A stretch of 47,599 nucleotides of DNA from assembly GCF_001612685.1 (NCBI RefSeq), contig NZ_BDAY01000092.1:1-47599 (forward strand). Direction: 5' to 3'. The notes under the pieces are model-generated. The model made no database searches. It was given only the letters and a program-made list of their open reading frames with translations, and was not told the origin of the DNA. This document shows positions 32,527 through 41,812 of this stretch, piece by piece. Source of the stretch: Nocardia altamirensis NBRC 108246. GTDB lineage: Bacteria; Actinomycetota; Actinomycetes; Mycobacteriales; Mycobacteriaceae. Numbering within the stretch: position 1 is the stretch's first letter; each line of letters begins with the position of its first letter. Made by a program: the position numbers and the translations under genes.

Positions 32527-33183
32527 TCAGCCGCGGGCGTTGCGCTTGGCGACGCGGGCGGTGATCACCGTGAGCGGCACGATCGTCGCGACCATCAGCA
32601 CCGGCGACAGCCAGGCCATGGTGTGGATCGGCAGCTGGTAGGCGAGCACCACCCGCACCACCGCCTCGGCGATCAGGCCGCCGCCCCACATCATGGCGAG
32701 CACGCGGAACGTCCGGCGCGTCGTGGCCTCGGTCCGGTAGGCATCTTCCAGACCTGCCAGCCGAGCCGGGCCGCCTGCGGTGGCCATCTTGCGGGCGGCC
32801 AGGTAGGTCAGCGGCTTGCCGACCAGAATGCTGATCAAGAACGCCGAGCCGATCAGCGCGGTGCCCGCGGAGTCCTTGGCGATCAGCATTCTCGGGTCGC
32901 CACTGATGAACGAGGCTGCGAGCCCGAACACGAAGACGGCCAAGATGATGGCGGGCAGTGCCTCGAGACGCCGCGACCGGATCGTCTCGACAAGCAGCAA
33001 CGCCCCCGAAAGCACCGTTCCGGCAAGCAATCCGGCGAAATCGCTGTAACCGAGGGCGTGCATGCCGAAGTAGGCGCCGACCGGAATCGCGACGTCGCGG
33101 CCGATCGAGGCCAGCAGGTGCAACGGCTTGAAGGCCGGGGCGGGCTGCTCGACCGTGGTGGTTTCGACTGCGGTGGTGGTCAT
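32527..33183 (-). CDS. VC0807-family membrane protein
   Basis: The 218-residue protein has six or so hydrophobic helices and the family's ASIGRDVAIPVGAYFGMHALG near the start, RDPRML-type loop (SGDPRMLIAKDSAGTALIG) and GKPLTYLAARKM. The function of the family is unknown. Single gene, with a strong terminator behind it. Confidence 0.75.
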   Translation of the reverse strand: MTTTAVETTTVEQPAPAFKPLHLLASIGRDVAIPVGAYFGMHALGYSDFAGLLAGTVLSGALLLVETIRSRRLEALPAIILAVFVFGLAASFISGDPRMLIAKDSAGTALIGSAFLISILVGKPLTYLAARKMATAGGPARLAGLEDAYRTEATTRRTFRVLAMMWGGGLIAEAVVRVVLAYQLPIHTMAWLSPVLMVATIVPLTVITARVAKRNARG

Positions 33184-33304
33184 CGGATGCTCCTCGTCGG
33201 CGTTTTCAGCGGTGCGCTACGAGAAATGACGCTACGGATCCCGGCCCGCGCGCAGATCTGTCAACCATCACGACTGCGGCATGACAGTTGTCATGCCATG
33301 GCGC

Positions 33305-33649
33305 TCAATCCCACAACGCCGCAACGGCAGTCTGATAGTCGCTCGATTCCAGTGAACCTCGACCGGTGGCCAGCAACCACCGCTCCACCGCGCGATCGGT
33401 GTCGATCCGGTACGAGCGCTGGTCGCCGCGGGCGATCTCGATGACGCCACGCTGTACGCGCAGCACCTCCTCGTCGGACAGCTGCGCGACGAAACCCCGG
33501 TAGGCACTGGCGTTTTCGATGCTGCCCGCGGCCGAACGCGGCGCGGCGGCGATCAAGCCGTGCAGCTGCGCCTCGTCCCCCGGCGCCAACCGCCACCTCG
33601 GATTCGGTCTGTCGGAATTGATGTCGAGTTCGATCCGGATCACGTCCAC
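33305..33649 (-). CDS. Hypothetical protein (114 aa)
   Basis: A soluble protein starting near VIRIELDINSDRPNP, with two GTG candidates six bases apart. It contains GFVAQLSDEEVLRVQRGVIEIARG and ends AVAALWD. No family recognised, no signal peptide or membrane segment. Codon pattern is like that of the chromosomal neighbours, so I treat it as real. Confidence 0.55.
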   Translation of the reverse strand: MDVIRIELDINSDRPNPRWRLAPGDEAQLHGLIAAAPRSAAGSIENASAYRGFVAQLSDEEVLRVQRGVIEIARGDQRSYRIDTDRAVERWLLATGRGSLESSDYQTAVAALWD

Positions 33650-33871
33650 TCCCCTGGCGCCGAGCGGCCGGGACCTGGGTCGGCATCGACCGGCCCGTGC
33701 GGAGTGTGCGACATCACTGTTCTCCTCACGGGCGCCCGGCTTGGGAGATGGTAGCCCTGGTTCGGCGCCGCGGCCAGCTAACGAAATCCGGTGCCCGCGA
33801 ACACTTCACCACCGGTGTGAACGAATGCCCAACCGGGGGTTCCCAGGACTGTGCGGATTGCTGAATCCGGT

Positions 33872-34291
33872 TCAACCGCCGAAGACGTTGCAGCCCTCTG
33901 CCACGTGCACGCCGCGGCCGACGTGCACGTCCATGCTCGCAACGATGCTGAAGTCAGGCGACTGCACCGCGCTGATCGTGTGCGGCCCCTCGGTGGCGGG
34001 CACCCAGTTGACCAGCGCGGTGCCGCCGGACGGCGCGACAACGGCGAACCGCACGCCGTTGTCGTAGAAGGCCACGGGCTGCACCACGTCGGTGACTGCG
34101 GCACGCGCCTGATACGTGCAGCCGGTCCCGTAATTCGTCGACGAGCCGACATTGAGCCCCGGATGGATACTCACCTGGGTTGCGACGGCCCCCGCGGTCG
34201 GCACGACACACACCGTCGCCGCCGCCGCGACCCCGAACACCCCTACTACGACACCGACTCGTCCGCGCATCCCGCTGGTCCTATCCGTCAT
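33872..34291 (-). CDS. Secreted small hypothetical protein
   Basis: The 139-residue protein has a signal peptide (basic MTDRTSGMRGR, then a hydrophobic stretch ending near AGAVA). The mature part has two Cys (GTGCTYQA and AEGCNVFGG) likely to form one disulfide, and a beta-rich, Ig-like look (VAFYDNGVRFAVVAPSGGTALVNWVP). It resembles small cell-wall proteins of actinomycetes, with no known function. The ATG at 34291 is chosen; one at 34270 is possible. Confidence 0.7.
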   Translation of the reverse strand: MTDRTSGMRGRVGVVVGVFGVAAAATVCVVPTAGAVATQVSIHPGLNVGSSTNYGTGCTYQARAAVTDVVQPVAFYDNGVRFAVVAPSGGTALVNWVPATEGPHTISAVQSPDFSIVASMDVHVGRGVHVAEGCNVFGG

Positions 34292-34439
34292 GTACTCGGT
34301 CCTGGTTCCGGCCGCCGGGCACCGCGCACCGGCGAGCTGGTTAGCTAGCATCCTCACTCCAGACGGTCGGTTTTCGGGGCCGAACCGGCGAACCTGTCCA
34401 GATCACAGCCTCGACGCGCGGTGCGGCAGGCTGTAGCAC

Positions 34440-37400
34440 GTGCGTGTGTTGCTTTTGGGTCCGTTCGAGGTGCGGGATGCGGACGACCTACCGGTCGAGA
34501 TCCCTGGTGTCCGAGTGCGGGCGTTGCTGGCGCGGCTCGCGATGGCGGCGGGACGGGTGGTGTCGGCGGACACGCTGATCGACGCGATCTGGGGCGAGCA
34601 GCCGCCCGCCAAGGGCGCCAACGCGCTGCAGGCCCTGGTGTCACGGGCTCGGCGGGCGATCGGCACCGATCTGGTGGAGGGGCGCGCACCCGGGTATCGG
34701 CTCGTGATCGATCCCGTCGACGTGGATCTGATCCGGTTCGAGCGGCTCGCGGCGGCCGGCCGCGCCACCGGCGACCTGGCGACGCTGCGCGAGGCCGACG
34801 CCTTGTGGCGGGGTCCGGCACTCAGCGACCTGGTCGAACTGCGATTCGCGGCCGAGGCGGCGACGCGGCTCGACGAGTTGCGCTTGGCGACCGCCGAGCA
34901 GCGACTCGGCCTCGAAGTCGCGGCGGGCCGGGATGTGCTGGCCGAGGCGCGTGCGCTGGCCGAGGCACATCCGCTCGCGGAACCCTTGCAGGGCTTACTG
35001 ATTCGTGCGCTGTACGCGACGGGTCGGCAGGCCGAGGCGCTCGACGCCTACGAGCGGGTGAAGGAGCGCCTGGCCGACGAGCTCGGCGTCGACCCCTCGC
35101 CCGAGCTCGCCGAACTGCACCTGGCCATCCTGCGGCAGGAACCGGCAAGGCCCGAACGCCGGTCGAACCTGCGGGCGCAGGTGACGAGCTTCATCGGACG
35201 TGCCGACGACGTCGCCGAGGTGGCGGCACGGCTCGGCTCCGCCCGCTTGGTCACCCTCACCGGGCCCGGCGGCGCGGGCAAGACCAGGCTCGCCGTCGAA
35301 GTGGCCGAACGAGCGACGAGCACGGTCTGGTTCGTCGAGCTGGCCGCGGTGACCGATGCGGCGCAGGTCGCCTCGTCGGTGCTCACCACGATCGGCGTCC
35401 GCGAAGTCGGCCTGCTGGAACAACCGAGCGGCGACCCGGCGTATCGGTTGACCCAGTTCCTCGCCAGGCGGGAGACGTTGCTGGTCCTGGACAACTGTGA
35501 GCACCTGATCGACGCGGTCGCCGACCTGGTCGACCGGCTGCTCGGCGCCTGTCCCGGGCTGCGCGTGCTCACCACCAGCCGGGCGCCACTCGCGATCGGT
35601 GGCGAACACCTGCACCAGCTCGGCCCACTCCCCTGGCCGGACACCACCACCGGTGCACCCGAAACCTTCCCCGCAGTACAGCTTTTCGTCGAACGTGCGA
35701 CCGCGGTGCGCCCCGACTTCGCGCTCACGCCGGACAACACCGCCGACGTCGTGGAGATCTGCCGCAGGCTCGACGGCCTGCCGCTGGCGATCGAATTGGC
35801 GGCGGCTCGCCTGCGCACCTTCGCCGTCGCCCAGATCGTCACCAAGCTCGACGATCGGTTCGCGCTGCTCGGCCGGGGCAGCAGGACAGCGGACGCCAGG
35901 CATCGCACTTTGCGCGCGGTCATCGAATGGAGCTGGGCTCCGCTGTCGGAACCCGAACGCGCGCTGGCGATGTGGGTCGCGGTGTTTCCCGCAGGTGCGA
36001 CGCTCGACGCGCTCGACGAGCTGGATCTGCTCACCGATCTGGTGGACAAGTCGCTGGTCGAACGCAACGGCGAGCGCTACCGGATGCTGGAGACGATCCG
36101 GTCGTACGCGCTGGAGCGGCTGGCGGAGTCGGGCACCGAGGCAACCGTGCGCGCCGATCACGCGCAGTACTTCCTGCGGATGGCCGAGACCGCCGAGGCC
36201 GAATTGCGCACCGCCGCGCAGCCTGCCGCGTTGGCCCGGCTCGACGCCGAACGCGACAACTTCTCCGCCGCACTGCAATTCGCGGTCGACACCGCCGATA
36301 CCGAGCTCGGGCTCCGACTGGTCGCCGCGTTGTTCTGGTACTGGACGCTGCGCGGCATCCACACCGACCGGCTGCGCTGGATGCGGGCGGTGCTGGCGAT
36401 TCCCGCCGAAGTCGACGAGCGCCTCGTTGCCGTGCGGACCGTGCTCGACGGGCTGCTTCGCTACGAAACCGGGTCCACCGAGGAGGGGCTGCGCGCTGTG
36501 GCCGCGGGGATCGCGCTGCGCACCCCGGACTCACTGGGCCGCACGGTTCTTCTTGTCGCGCCCGCGTTTCTGGACACGCCCATCGACACCGTCGAACCGC
36601 TCCCCGGCGAGTTTCCCAGCTGGGAGCTCGGTGTCCTGCTCGTGCTCTCCGCAGAGGATATCGAGCAATTGACCAAGGCCAGAACGGCATTCGAGGAGGC
36701 GGGCGATCGGTTCTGGCTGGCCTCCACCCTGCGCCTGATCGGCGAGCACCACCTGCGCGACGGCGACCCGCACGCGGCCGTCGCCGCACTCGGCCAGGCC
36801 ACCGAGGAAGTCGAGAAGCTGGGAAGCGCAGCCGATTCCGCGGCCGCATGGGCCGAGCTGGCCACGGCACTCGGCCGGGTCGGCGAACTCGACCGCGCCA
36901 AGGACGCGGTGGCACAGGCGCAGCGCCATGCCGACGCCGACGGACAGCCACGCACCGACGCCTACGTGCAGCTCGCACACGCCGAACTACTACTGCGCCT
37001 TGGTGATCACCCCGCAGCACTGCGCACCATCGACCACACCGAGTCAGGTCTTCCGAACACCCCATTCGGTCACCGAACCCGCCTGTGGTGCACCGTTTTC
37101 CGCGCGATGATCGCCCTCTCGACGGACGACCCAGGCACGACGCGGCGGACCCTCGCGGCCGCCGACTTCGACCACGTGCAACCCATGGACCTGGCCGGAA
37201 TCGCCCACCTCTACGCCGCATTGGCGGTGCACGACGGCGCACCGACCACGGCAGCCGAGTTGGTCGGCGTCGCAGCCGCCCTGCTCGGCGTCGAGGACCG
37301 CCGCGGCTACGACAATCTGCTCGCCCCGGCCGACCGCGCCCGCACCCAACTCGGCGCGCAGGCCTTCGCCGCAGCATTCGACCGCACGGCACACCTGTCC

Positions 37401-37460
37401 CCCACCGCCGCAATCGGATTCCTGCGCCTGCACGCCGATCAGGAAGCCACACAACACTAG
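34440..37460 (+). CDS. AfsR/SARP-type regulator with NB-ARC ATPase domain
   Basis: The 1006-residue protein has an OmpR-type winged helix at about 1-85, a bacterial transcriptional activation domain at about 92-235 (EALDAYERVKERLADELGVDPSPELAEL), an NB-ARC ATPase with the P-loop GPGGAGKTR near 275 and Walker B LLVLDNCEHL near 350, and a long helical C-terminus likely of TPR repeats. Such proteins activate secondary-metabolite or stress genes after ligand or ATP-driven assembly. No biosynthetic cluster is visible within the window, so its targets may be elsewhere. It starts at a GTG with a poor ribosome binding site. Confidence 0.88.
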   Translation: MRVLLLGPFEVRDADDLPVEIPGVRVRALLARLAMAAGRVVSADTLIDAIWGEQPPAKGANALQALVSRARRAIGTDLVEGRAPGYRLVIDPVDVDLIRFERLAAAGRATGDLATLREADALWRGPALSDLVELRFAAEAATRLDELRLATAEQRLGLEVAAGRDVLAEARALAEAHPLAEPLQGLLIRALYATGRQAEALDAYERVKERLADELGVDPSPELAELHLAILRQEPARPERRSNLRAQVTSFIGRADDVAEVAARLGSARLVTLTGPGGAGKTRLAVEVAERATSTVWFVELAAVTDAAQVASSVLTTIGVREVGLLEQPSGDPAYRLTQFLARRETLLVLDNCEHLIDAVADLVDRLLGACPGLRVLTTSRAPLAIGGEHLHQLGPLPWPDTTTGAPETFPAVQLFVERATAVRPDFALTPDNTADVVEICRRLDGLPLAIELAAARLRTFAVAQIVTKLDDRFALLGRGSRTADARHRTLRAVIEWSWAPLSEPERALAMWVAVFPAGATLDALDELDLLTDLVDKSLVERNGERYRMLETIRSYALERLAESGTEATVRADHAQYFLRMAETAEAELRTAAQPAALARLDAERDNFSAALQFAVDTADTELGLRLVAALFWYWTLRGIHTDRLRWMRAVLAIPAEVDERLVAVRTVLDGLLRYETGSTEEGLRAVAAGIALRTPDSLGRTVLLVAPAFLDTPIDTVEPLPGEFPSWELGVLLVLSAEDIEQLTKARTAFEEAGDRFWLASTLRLIGEHHLRDGDPHAAVAALGQATEEVEKLGSAADSAAAWAELATALGRVGELDRAKDAVAQAQRHADADGQPRTDAYVQLAHAELLLRLGDHPAALRTIDHTESGLPNTPFGHRTRLWCTVFRAMIALSTDDPGTTRRTLAAADFDHVQPMDLAGIAHLYAALAVHDGAPTTAAELVGVAAALLGVEDRRGYDNLLAPADRARTQLGAQAFAAAFDRTAHLSPTAAIGFLRLHADQEATQH

Positions 37461-37525
37461 GGCCCTTTGTCGATGTCCGGCTGAGACTTCTCAACAAGCG
37501 CTAGGCGAGCCGAGGACCGCACGGC

Positions 37526-38674
37526 TCACATGAACGTCGACTCCTTTGTCAGCCCAAGAGATTCGTCGCCGCCGGTGGTGATCGGCTGGCAGTTGCCGAT
37601 GCCGGTGGCGCCGGTGGAGTCGGTTACCCGGACCACGGTGTCACGGATTTGATGGAGGCGGCGCGCGGATTCGGGTGTTGCGCAATCCGGGATGCGTTCA
37701 CCGTCGACGTGCACGCCGGGACCGAGCCACGAACCGTGATGCTTGCCCTCGAATCCGAAGTAGAGCCCGGCGCCGAGATGAAACCCGGTGTCCGACACGG
37801 CCGTAAGCCGCAGGACCCGCTCGATACCGTCCTCGGTGGTCGCCAGGATCTCCCCGCCGCGCAGCCGCCGATTGTCCGGGTCGAAGGACAGGTCGGGCAC
37901 CAGGTCCTTCCATTTCTCGAACCGGCCGTCGGTGTGCTCGACGCCGCCCATCACCGTCTTACTGAAGAATCCGTCCAGCTGAATGATCTGGTAGTGCAGG
38001 TGCAGGCCGTAGCGGGTGCCGTCGGGCCGCGTCATCAGGATCGGCGCCCAGATCATCCGGAACGACACCTCCGGCGGCAAGTCCATCGACTCCACGTCGC
38101 CGAGCGGCGACCCGACGTCGTAGCGCACACCCCAGGAGTGGTCCCTGGTCGACACCCACCCGTCGAAGGTCGTGCGCACGCCGTCGATGCTGATCCACCC
38201 GGAGGCGGTGCCGATCTGGTGATATCGCACCAGATCCGACATCACCCGGTACCCACGCCGCATATGCGTGCGGTCCTCCAGCTGCGCGGGCAGCGCCGCT
38301 TCGAAGACCCAGTCGAAAGCCACCGGTTGACAGTCGTTTTCGGCAAGCCGGAACCGAATCGTGCGCAGCGGCTCCACGATCTCGTAGTCGATCGGTCCCA
38401 CCGCGAGTGTTTCCGGATCGGGCGCCAGCGTGCGGCTGCCACGCACGGTGATCTGCTCGACGCCACGCGAGATCCCCGCATACCCGTCGAGCACGTTGCG
38501 ATTCTTGTACTGCCCCATGCCGAAACCGAGCTGCAGCGACCCGTCCGGCGCGCACGCCATCGCGCACACCTTCTCGGTCCACGCCAGGTCGCTGGTGCCG
38601 ACCGTGGCGACGGTATCGACGATCTGATGGTTGAAGCCTTCGTCGGCGGGGCCGAGCGGTCCGATCGGATTCAC
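37526..38674 (-). CDS. Uncharacterised protein, possible carotenoid 1,2-hydratase/AttH-like fold
   Basis: About 382 residues, no signal peptide or membrane segment, rich in beta-strand-like stretches with conserved-looking aromatic and charged blocks (LQLGFGMGQYKNRNVLDGYAG, then WVSTRDHSWGVRYD, and HLHYQIIQ). The paired beta-rich halves bring to mind the lipocalin-like CrtC/AttH proteins, but I cannot confirm it. I take the GTG at 38674 as start, since the longer frame reads unlike protein. It may be cotranscribed with the EamA gene upstream. Confidence 0.55.
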   Translation of the reverse strand: MNPIGPLGPADEGFNHQIVDTVATVGTSDLAWTEKVCAMACAPDGSLQLGFGMGQYKNRNVLDGYAGISRGVEQITVRGSRTLAPDPETLAVGPIDYEIVEPLRTIRFRLAENDCQPVAFDWVFEAALPAQLEDRTHMRRGYRVMSDLVRYHQIGTASGWISIDGVRTTFDGWVSTRDHSWGVRYDVGSPLGDVESMDLPPEVSFRMIWAPILMTRPDGTRYGLHLHYQIIQLDGFFSKTVMGGVEHTDGRFEKWKDLVPDLSFDPDNRRLRGGEILATTEDGIERVLRLTAVSDTGFHLGAGLYFGFEGKHHGSWLGPGVHVDGERIPDCATPESARRLHQIRDTVVRVTDSTGATGIGNCQPITTGGDESLGLTKESTFM

Positions 38675-38750
38675 ACCGCTCGTCGTAACACGCGCCGCGC
38701 AGGGCGGTCGAGCACCGATCCCGGCCACCGGGCGCGAAATCGGCCGGCTA

Positions 38751-39659
38751 TCAACTCTTCTCGGCCGTGCGTGTGGCACCGGCCGAGGCGGCGACCACAC
38801 AGATGACACCGACCCACTGCGGGATGTTCATGAACTGGCCGAGCACGAGCAGTCCGGCCAGCGCCGCGACCGCGGGCTCCAGGCTCATCAGCACGCCGAA
38901 CACCCGGGGCGGAATGCGCCGCAGCGCCTCCAGTTCCACCGAGTACGGCAGCACCGACGACAGCATCGCCACCCCGAAGGCCACCGCGAGCACGGCCGGA
39001 TCCAGCAGCGAACTTCCCGCGTCGATGATGCCGACCGGCGCCATCAACACCCCGCCGAACGCCATCGCGAGGGCGAGCCCACCGCCACCGGCGGTCTGCT
39101 CGCCCATGGCCGCGCTGAGCAGGATGTAGGCCGCCCACAGCGCCCCGGCCGCCAGCGCAAGCAGCACGCCGAGCCACTCGACCTCGCCATCGGCCTGGGT
39201 CAGCAGGACGACTCCGCCGCCTGCCAGCACCGCCCAGACCGGGTCGATCCACCGCCGCGATCCGGCAAGCGCGACGGCGAGCGGGCCGAGGAACTCGATG
39301 GTCACCGCCATCCCGAGCGGAATCCGGTCGATCGCCTCGTAGAAGGACAGGTTCATCAACGCGAGCACCGTGCCGTAGGCGAGCACCACCGGCACCGCTC
39401 GCCGTCCGATCCGCAACGCGGACCGCCAGAACACGAGCAACACCACCCCGGCGAACACCAGGCGCAGGCTGACCGCCCCCGCCGCGCCGGTCGAGGCGAA
39501 CAGCTGTTTGGCGAGTGCCGCGCCCACCTGCACGCTGACGATGCCAGCCAGGACCAAAGCCGTCGGCGGCACGCCACCGAGCCCACGTTCGGCGACGGCG
39601 CGCCAGGCGGACCCTACTCGTCCGCCCGATGCCGACCGTTCGACGTCGATCGCGACCAC
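38751..39659 (-). CDS. EamA/RhtA-type exporter of the DMT superfamily
   Basis: The 302-residue protein has ten predicted helices in two EamA repeats. RhtA-like features include SFYEAIDRIPLGMAVTIEFLGPL in the first repeat and LPYSVELEALRRIPPRVFGV with LMSLEPAVAALAGLL in the second, the pattern of threonine/homoserine exporters. The substrate is inferred only at family level. GTG start at 39659. Confidence 0.88.
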   Translation of the reverse strand: MVAIDVERSASGGRVGSAWRAVAERGLGGVPPTALVLAGIVSVQVGAALAKQLFASTGAAGAVSLRLVFAGVVLLVFWRSALRIGRRAVPVVLAYGTVLALMNLSFYEAIDRIPLGMAVTIEFLGPLAVALAGSRRWIDPVWAVLAGGGVVLLTQADGEVEWLGVLLALAAGALWAAYILLSAAMGEQTAGGGGLALAMAFGGVLMAPVGIIDAGSSLLDPAVLAVAFGVAMLSSVLPYSVELEALRRIPPRVFGVLMSLEPAVAALAGLLVLGQFMNIPQWVGVICVVAASAGATRTAEKS

Positions 39660-39858
39660 GCCTCAACCCTCCATCCGACTCGCACAGATCGAAAACCATC
39701 ATGCGCACCCCGGCTCCCCCACGCATCTCCAGCCAAACACAGCAGTACGACAGGAATCGGGTTGCCCTCGACGGAAGGCGGAAACATGCGCAACAGCAAC
39801 GAACGTCGGAAGGGTAGGGCGATATTCCGCTGCGCCTGCTCAGCGTCCGGTCCGCGGA

Positions 39859-40209
39859 TCAGCGGCGACGGATCCGACCGGGCAGCAATCGGCCGTCGAT
39901 CTGCGGCGCCGCCTGGCTTTCCCCGGCGAGCGCGAGCATGGCGAGGCCGGTGTCCCGAATGAGCATGTCGAGGTCGTCGATGAGGGCGTTGACGGTGTCG
40001 CGCACGACGGGTGGCGCGGCCGGGTCGATGGCATCGAGCACGTGATGCAGTTGCAGGCCGACATCGAAGAGGTGCCGCACCAGCCGATCGCTCGCCTCCG
40101 CGAATTCTGTGCTGTTGCCGGACGATTCGATGGGGGTCGGGACGGGGCGGCGCGGAAGCAGCACGCGTGTGGAACTCCCCGTGTACCCGATCCGCGCGGA
40201 GTACGGCAT
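39859..40209 (-). CDS. Hypothetical protein (116 aa)
   Basis: It follows a very strong ribosome binding site (GAGGAGGCGGAC). After a basic N-terminus, residues 35-100 look like two or three amphipathic helices (ASDRLVRHLFDVGLQLHHVL and NALIDDLDMLIRDTGLAML). No known family recognised. It is divergent from the PNPOx-type gene at 40332. Confidence 0.65.
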   Translation of the reverse strand: MPYSARIGYTGSSTRVLLPRRPVPTPIESSGNSTEFAEASDRLVRHLFDVGLQLHHVLDAIDPAAPPVVRDTVNALIDDLDMLIRDTGLAMLALAGESQAAPQIDGRLLPGRIRRR

Positions 40210-40331
40210 GTCCGCCTCCTCGTCAGTGCGTAGGTTAGACAGCCAATCCTCATTTTACGGACGCTGTCTCAATTCTTGCCATCACGGTTCATGCCCCAAA
40301 ACCGATCCGCGACAGGTGGGATGATGAGAGC

Positions 40332-40742
40332 ATGCCCGCCCACCGCGCAAGCGAGACGCGTGAGCTGTCGGTAGAGGACTCGTTGGACCTGCTCCGCAGT
40401 GTTCGATTCGGCCGCATCGCGTTCTCGCGGCATGCACTACCCGCCATTCGGCCTGTCTGGCACACGGTCGTCGACGGCTGCATCGTGATCGCCGCGGACC
40501 CGGCCATGATCCGCACCCTGCACAGACAGGTGGTCGCCTACGAGGTCGACACCATCGATCACCAGACGCATCTCGGCAGATGCGTCATCATCACGGGCAT
40601 CGCGGACACCGTCACCGACAAACAGGAGCTCGCCCACTTCCAGCGCAGGCTGCACCCGGAGACGATCGTGGACAGCCAGTTGATCATGATCGATCCCGAC
40701 ATCATCACCGGCATCGAGTACCTCGGCCGCAACGGCGCCTGA
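40332..40742 (+). CDS. Pyridoxamine 5'-phosphate oxidase-family (split beta-barrel flavin) protein
   Basis: The 136-residue protein has the split-barrel pattern of the nitroreductase-like PNPOx family: LLRSVRFGRIAFSRHALPAIRPVWHTVVDG in its first half and HQTHLGRCVIITGIADTV later, where the SV and G residues line a flavin pocket. Length and pattern are closer to the F420/FMN-binding stress proteins of actinobacteria than to PdxH. The substrate is unknown. It is followed by the PopR-like gene 72 bases later. Confidence 0.85.
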   Translation: MPAHRASETRELSVEDSLDLLRSVRFGRIAFSRHALPAIRPVWHTVVDGCIVIAADPAMIRTLHRQVVAYEVDTIDHQTHLGRCVIITGIADTVTDKQELAHFQRRLHPETIVDSQLIMIDPDIITGIEYLGRNGA

Positions 40743-40814
40743 CCCCGCGTCCTCCGGTTCCGCCGAGGGTGAACATTGTTCGGCCCCGGCCCGTGAGATG
40801 CCAGACTCGTCGAT

Positions 40815-41213
40815 ATGGCAGCAACAGAGGATGGTGTGGTCGTCGATCTCGCCGCGCACCGTCGTCGGGAGCTCCGGCCGGAGCCCGTCGACGCGGCGCC
40901 GCCGTTGCTGCGCACCGTCTACGGCGAGGTGCTGCGGGACGAGCGGCGCGATCAGGACCGCACGCTGGCCGACGTCGCCACCCAGGTCGGGATGTCCAAG
41001 CAGTACCTGTCCGAGATCGAGCGTGGCCGCAAGGAGCCGTCCTCGGAGATGCTGCACTCGATCTGCGGCGCGCTCGGCCTGCCGGTCGAGTCCCTGCTGT
41101 TCCGGGGCGCCCGGAGGCTGGGCGCGCTGCGGCAATTGCGCCGCCGCCCAGTCGCTCCGGTTGCCCCAGTTGCTCCGGTCTCCGGGTCGCGCGTCGAACT
41201 GCGGGCGGCCTGA
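40815..41213 (+). CDS. popR: PopR/ClgR-type XRE regulator of clp genes
   Basis: The 132-residue protein has an XRE helix-turn-helix with the ClgR/PopR signature: TLADVATQVGMSKQYLSEIERGRKEPSSEML at residues 52-84 (in two parts). The C-terminus is Pro/Ala/Val-rich. It is convergent with the clpP pair, ending three bases from it, and a PopR-type operator lies in the clpP promoter, so it most likely activates clpP3/clpP4-like genes. ClgR is the other family name, and I cannot separate the two by sequence alone. Confidence 0.7.
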   Translation: MAATEDGVVVDLAAHRRRELRPEPVDAAPPLLRTVYGEVLRDERRDQDRTLADVATQVGMSKQYLSEIERGRKEPSSEMLHSICGALGLPVESLLFRGARRLGALRQLRRRPVAPVAPVAPVSGSRVELRAA

Positions 41214-41216
41214 CCG

Positions 41217-41810
41217 CTACCGGTCGCGGGTCAGGATCAGTTCGTCGGCCAGACCGTAGTCGACGGCCTCCCGCGCGGTGAAGACGCGGTCGCGCGCGGT
41301 GTCCTTGCGCAGCTGCGCGACCTCCTGACCGGTGTGCTTGGCGAGGATCGCCTCGGTCTCCGCACGCACCCGCATCACCTCCGCCGCCTGCAGCGCGAGG
41401 TCGGAGATGGTGCCCTGCCCCTGCGCCGACGGCTGATGCAGCAGCACCCGCGAATGCGACAGCACATACCGCCGCCCCGGCGTGCCTGCGGCGAGCAGCA
41501 CCGCGGCGACCGACACCGCCTGGCCCATGCAATACGTCTCGATGGGCGTCCGCAGGAACTGCATGGTGTCGTAGATCGCGAGCATCGCCGTGTTCGAACC
41601 ACCCGGCGAATTGATGTACAGCCCGATCTCGCGATCCGGCGACTCCGCCGCCAGGTGCAGCAGCTGCGCCATCACGACATTCGCGACGCCGTCGTCGATC
41701 TCGGTGCCGAGGAAGATGATTCGCTCGTTGAGCAGGCGGCTGAAGACGTCGAAGGAGCGCTCGCCGTTCGGGGTCCGCTCGATGACATGCGGAATCGTGT
41801 ACTGGCCCAT
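41217..41810 (-). CDS. clpP: ATP-dependent Clp protease proteolytic subunit, second of a pair
   Basis: The 197-residue serine peptidase starts MGQYTIPHVIERTPNG and has the intact triad Ser100 (MGQAVSVAAV), His125 (LHQPSAQG) and Asp174 (DTARDRVF), with the usual 25- and 49-residue spacings. It forms heptameric rings, probably mixed with the paralogue in the same operon, and works with ClpX or ClpC ATPases. The start ATG lies two bases after the other clpP stop; a GTG at 41816 overlapping that stop is an alternative. Confidence 0.93.
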   Translation of the reverse strand: MGQYTIPHVIERTPNGERSFDVFSRLLNERIIFLGTEIDDGVANVVMAQLLHLAAESPDREIGLYINSPGGSNTAMLAIYDTMQFLRTPIETYCMGQAVSVAAVLLAAGTPGRRYVLSHSRVLLHQPSAQGQGTISDLALQAAEVMRVRAETEAILAKHTGQEVAQLRKDTARDRVFTAREAVDYGLADELILTRDR

Positions 41811-41812
41811 GA

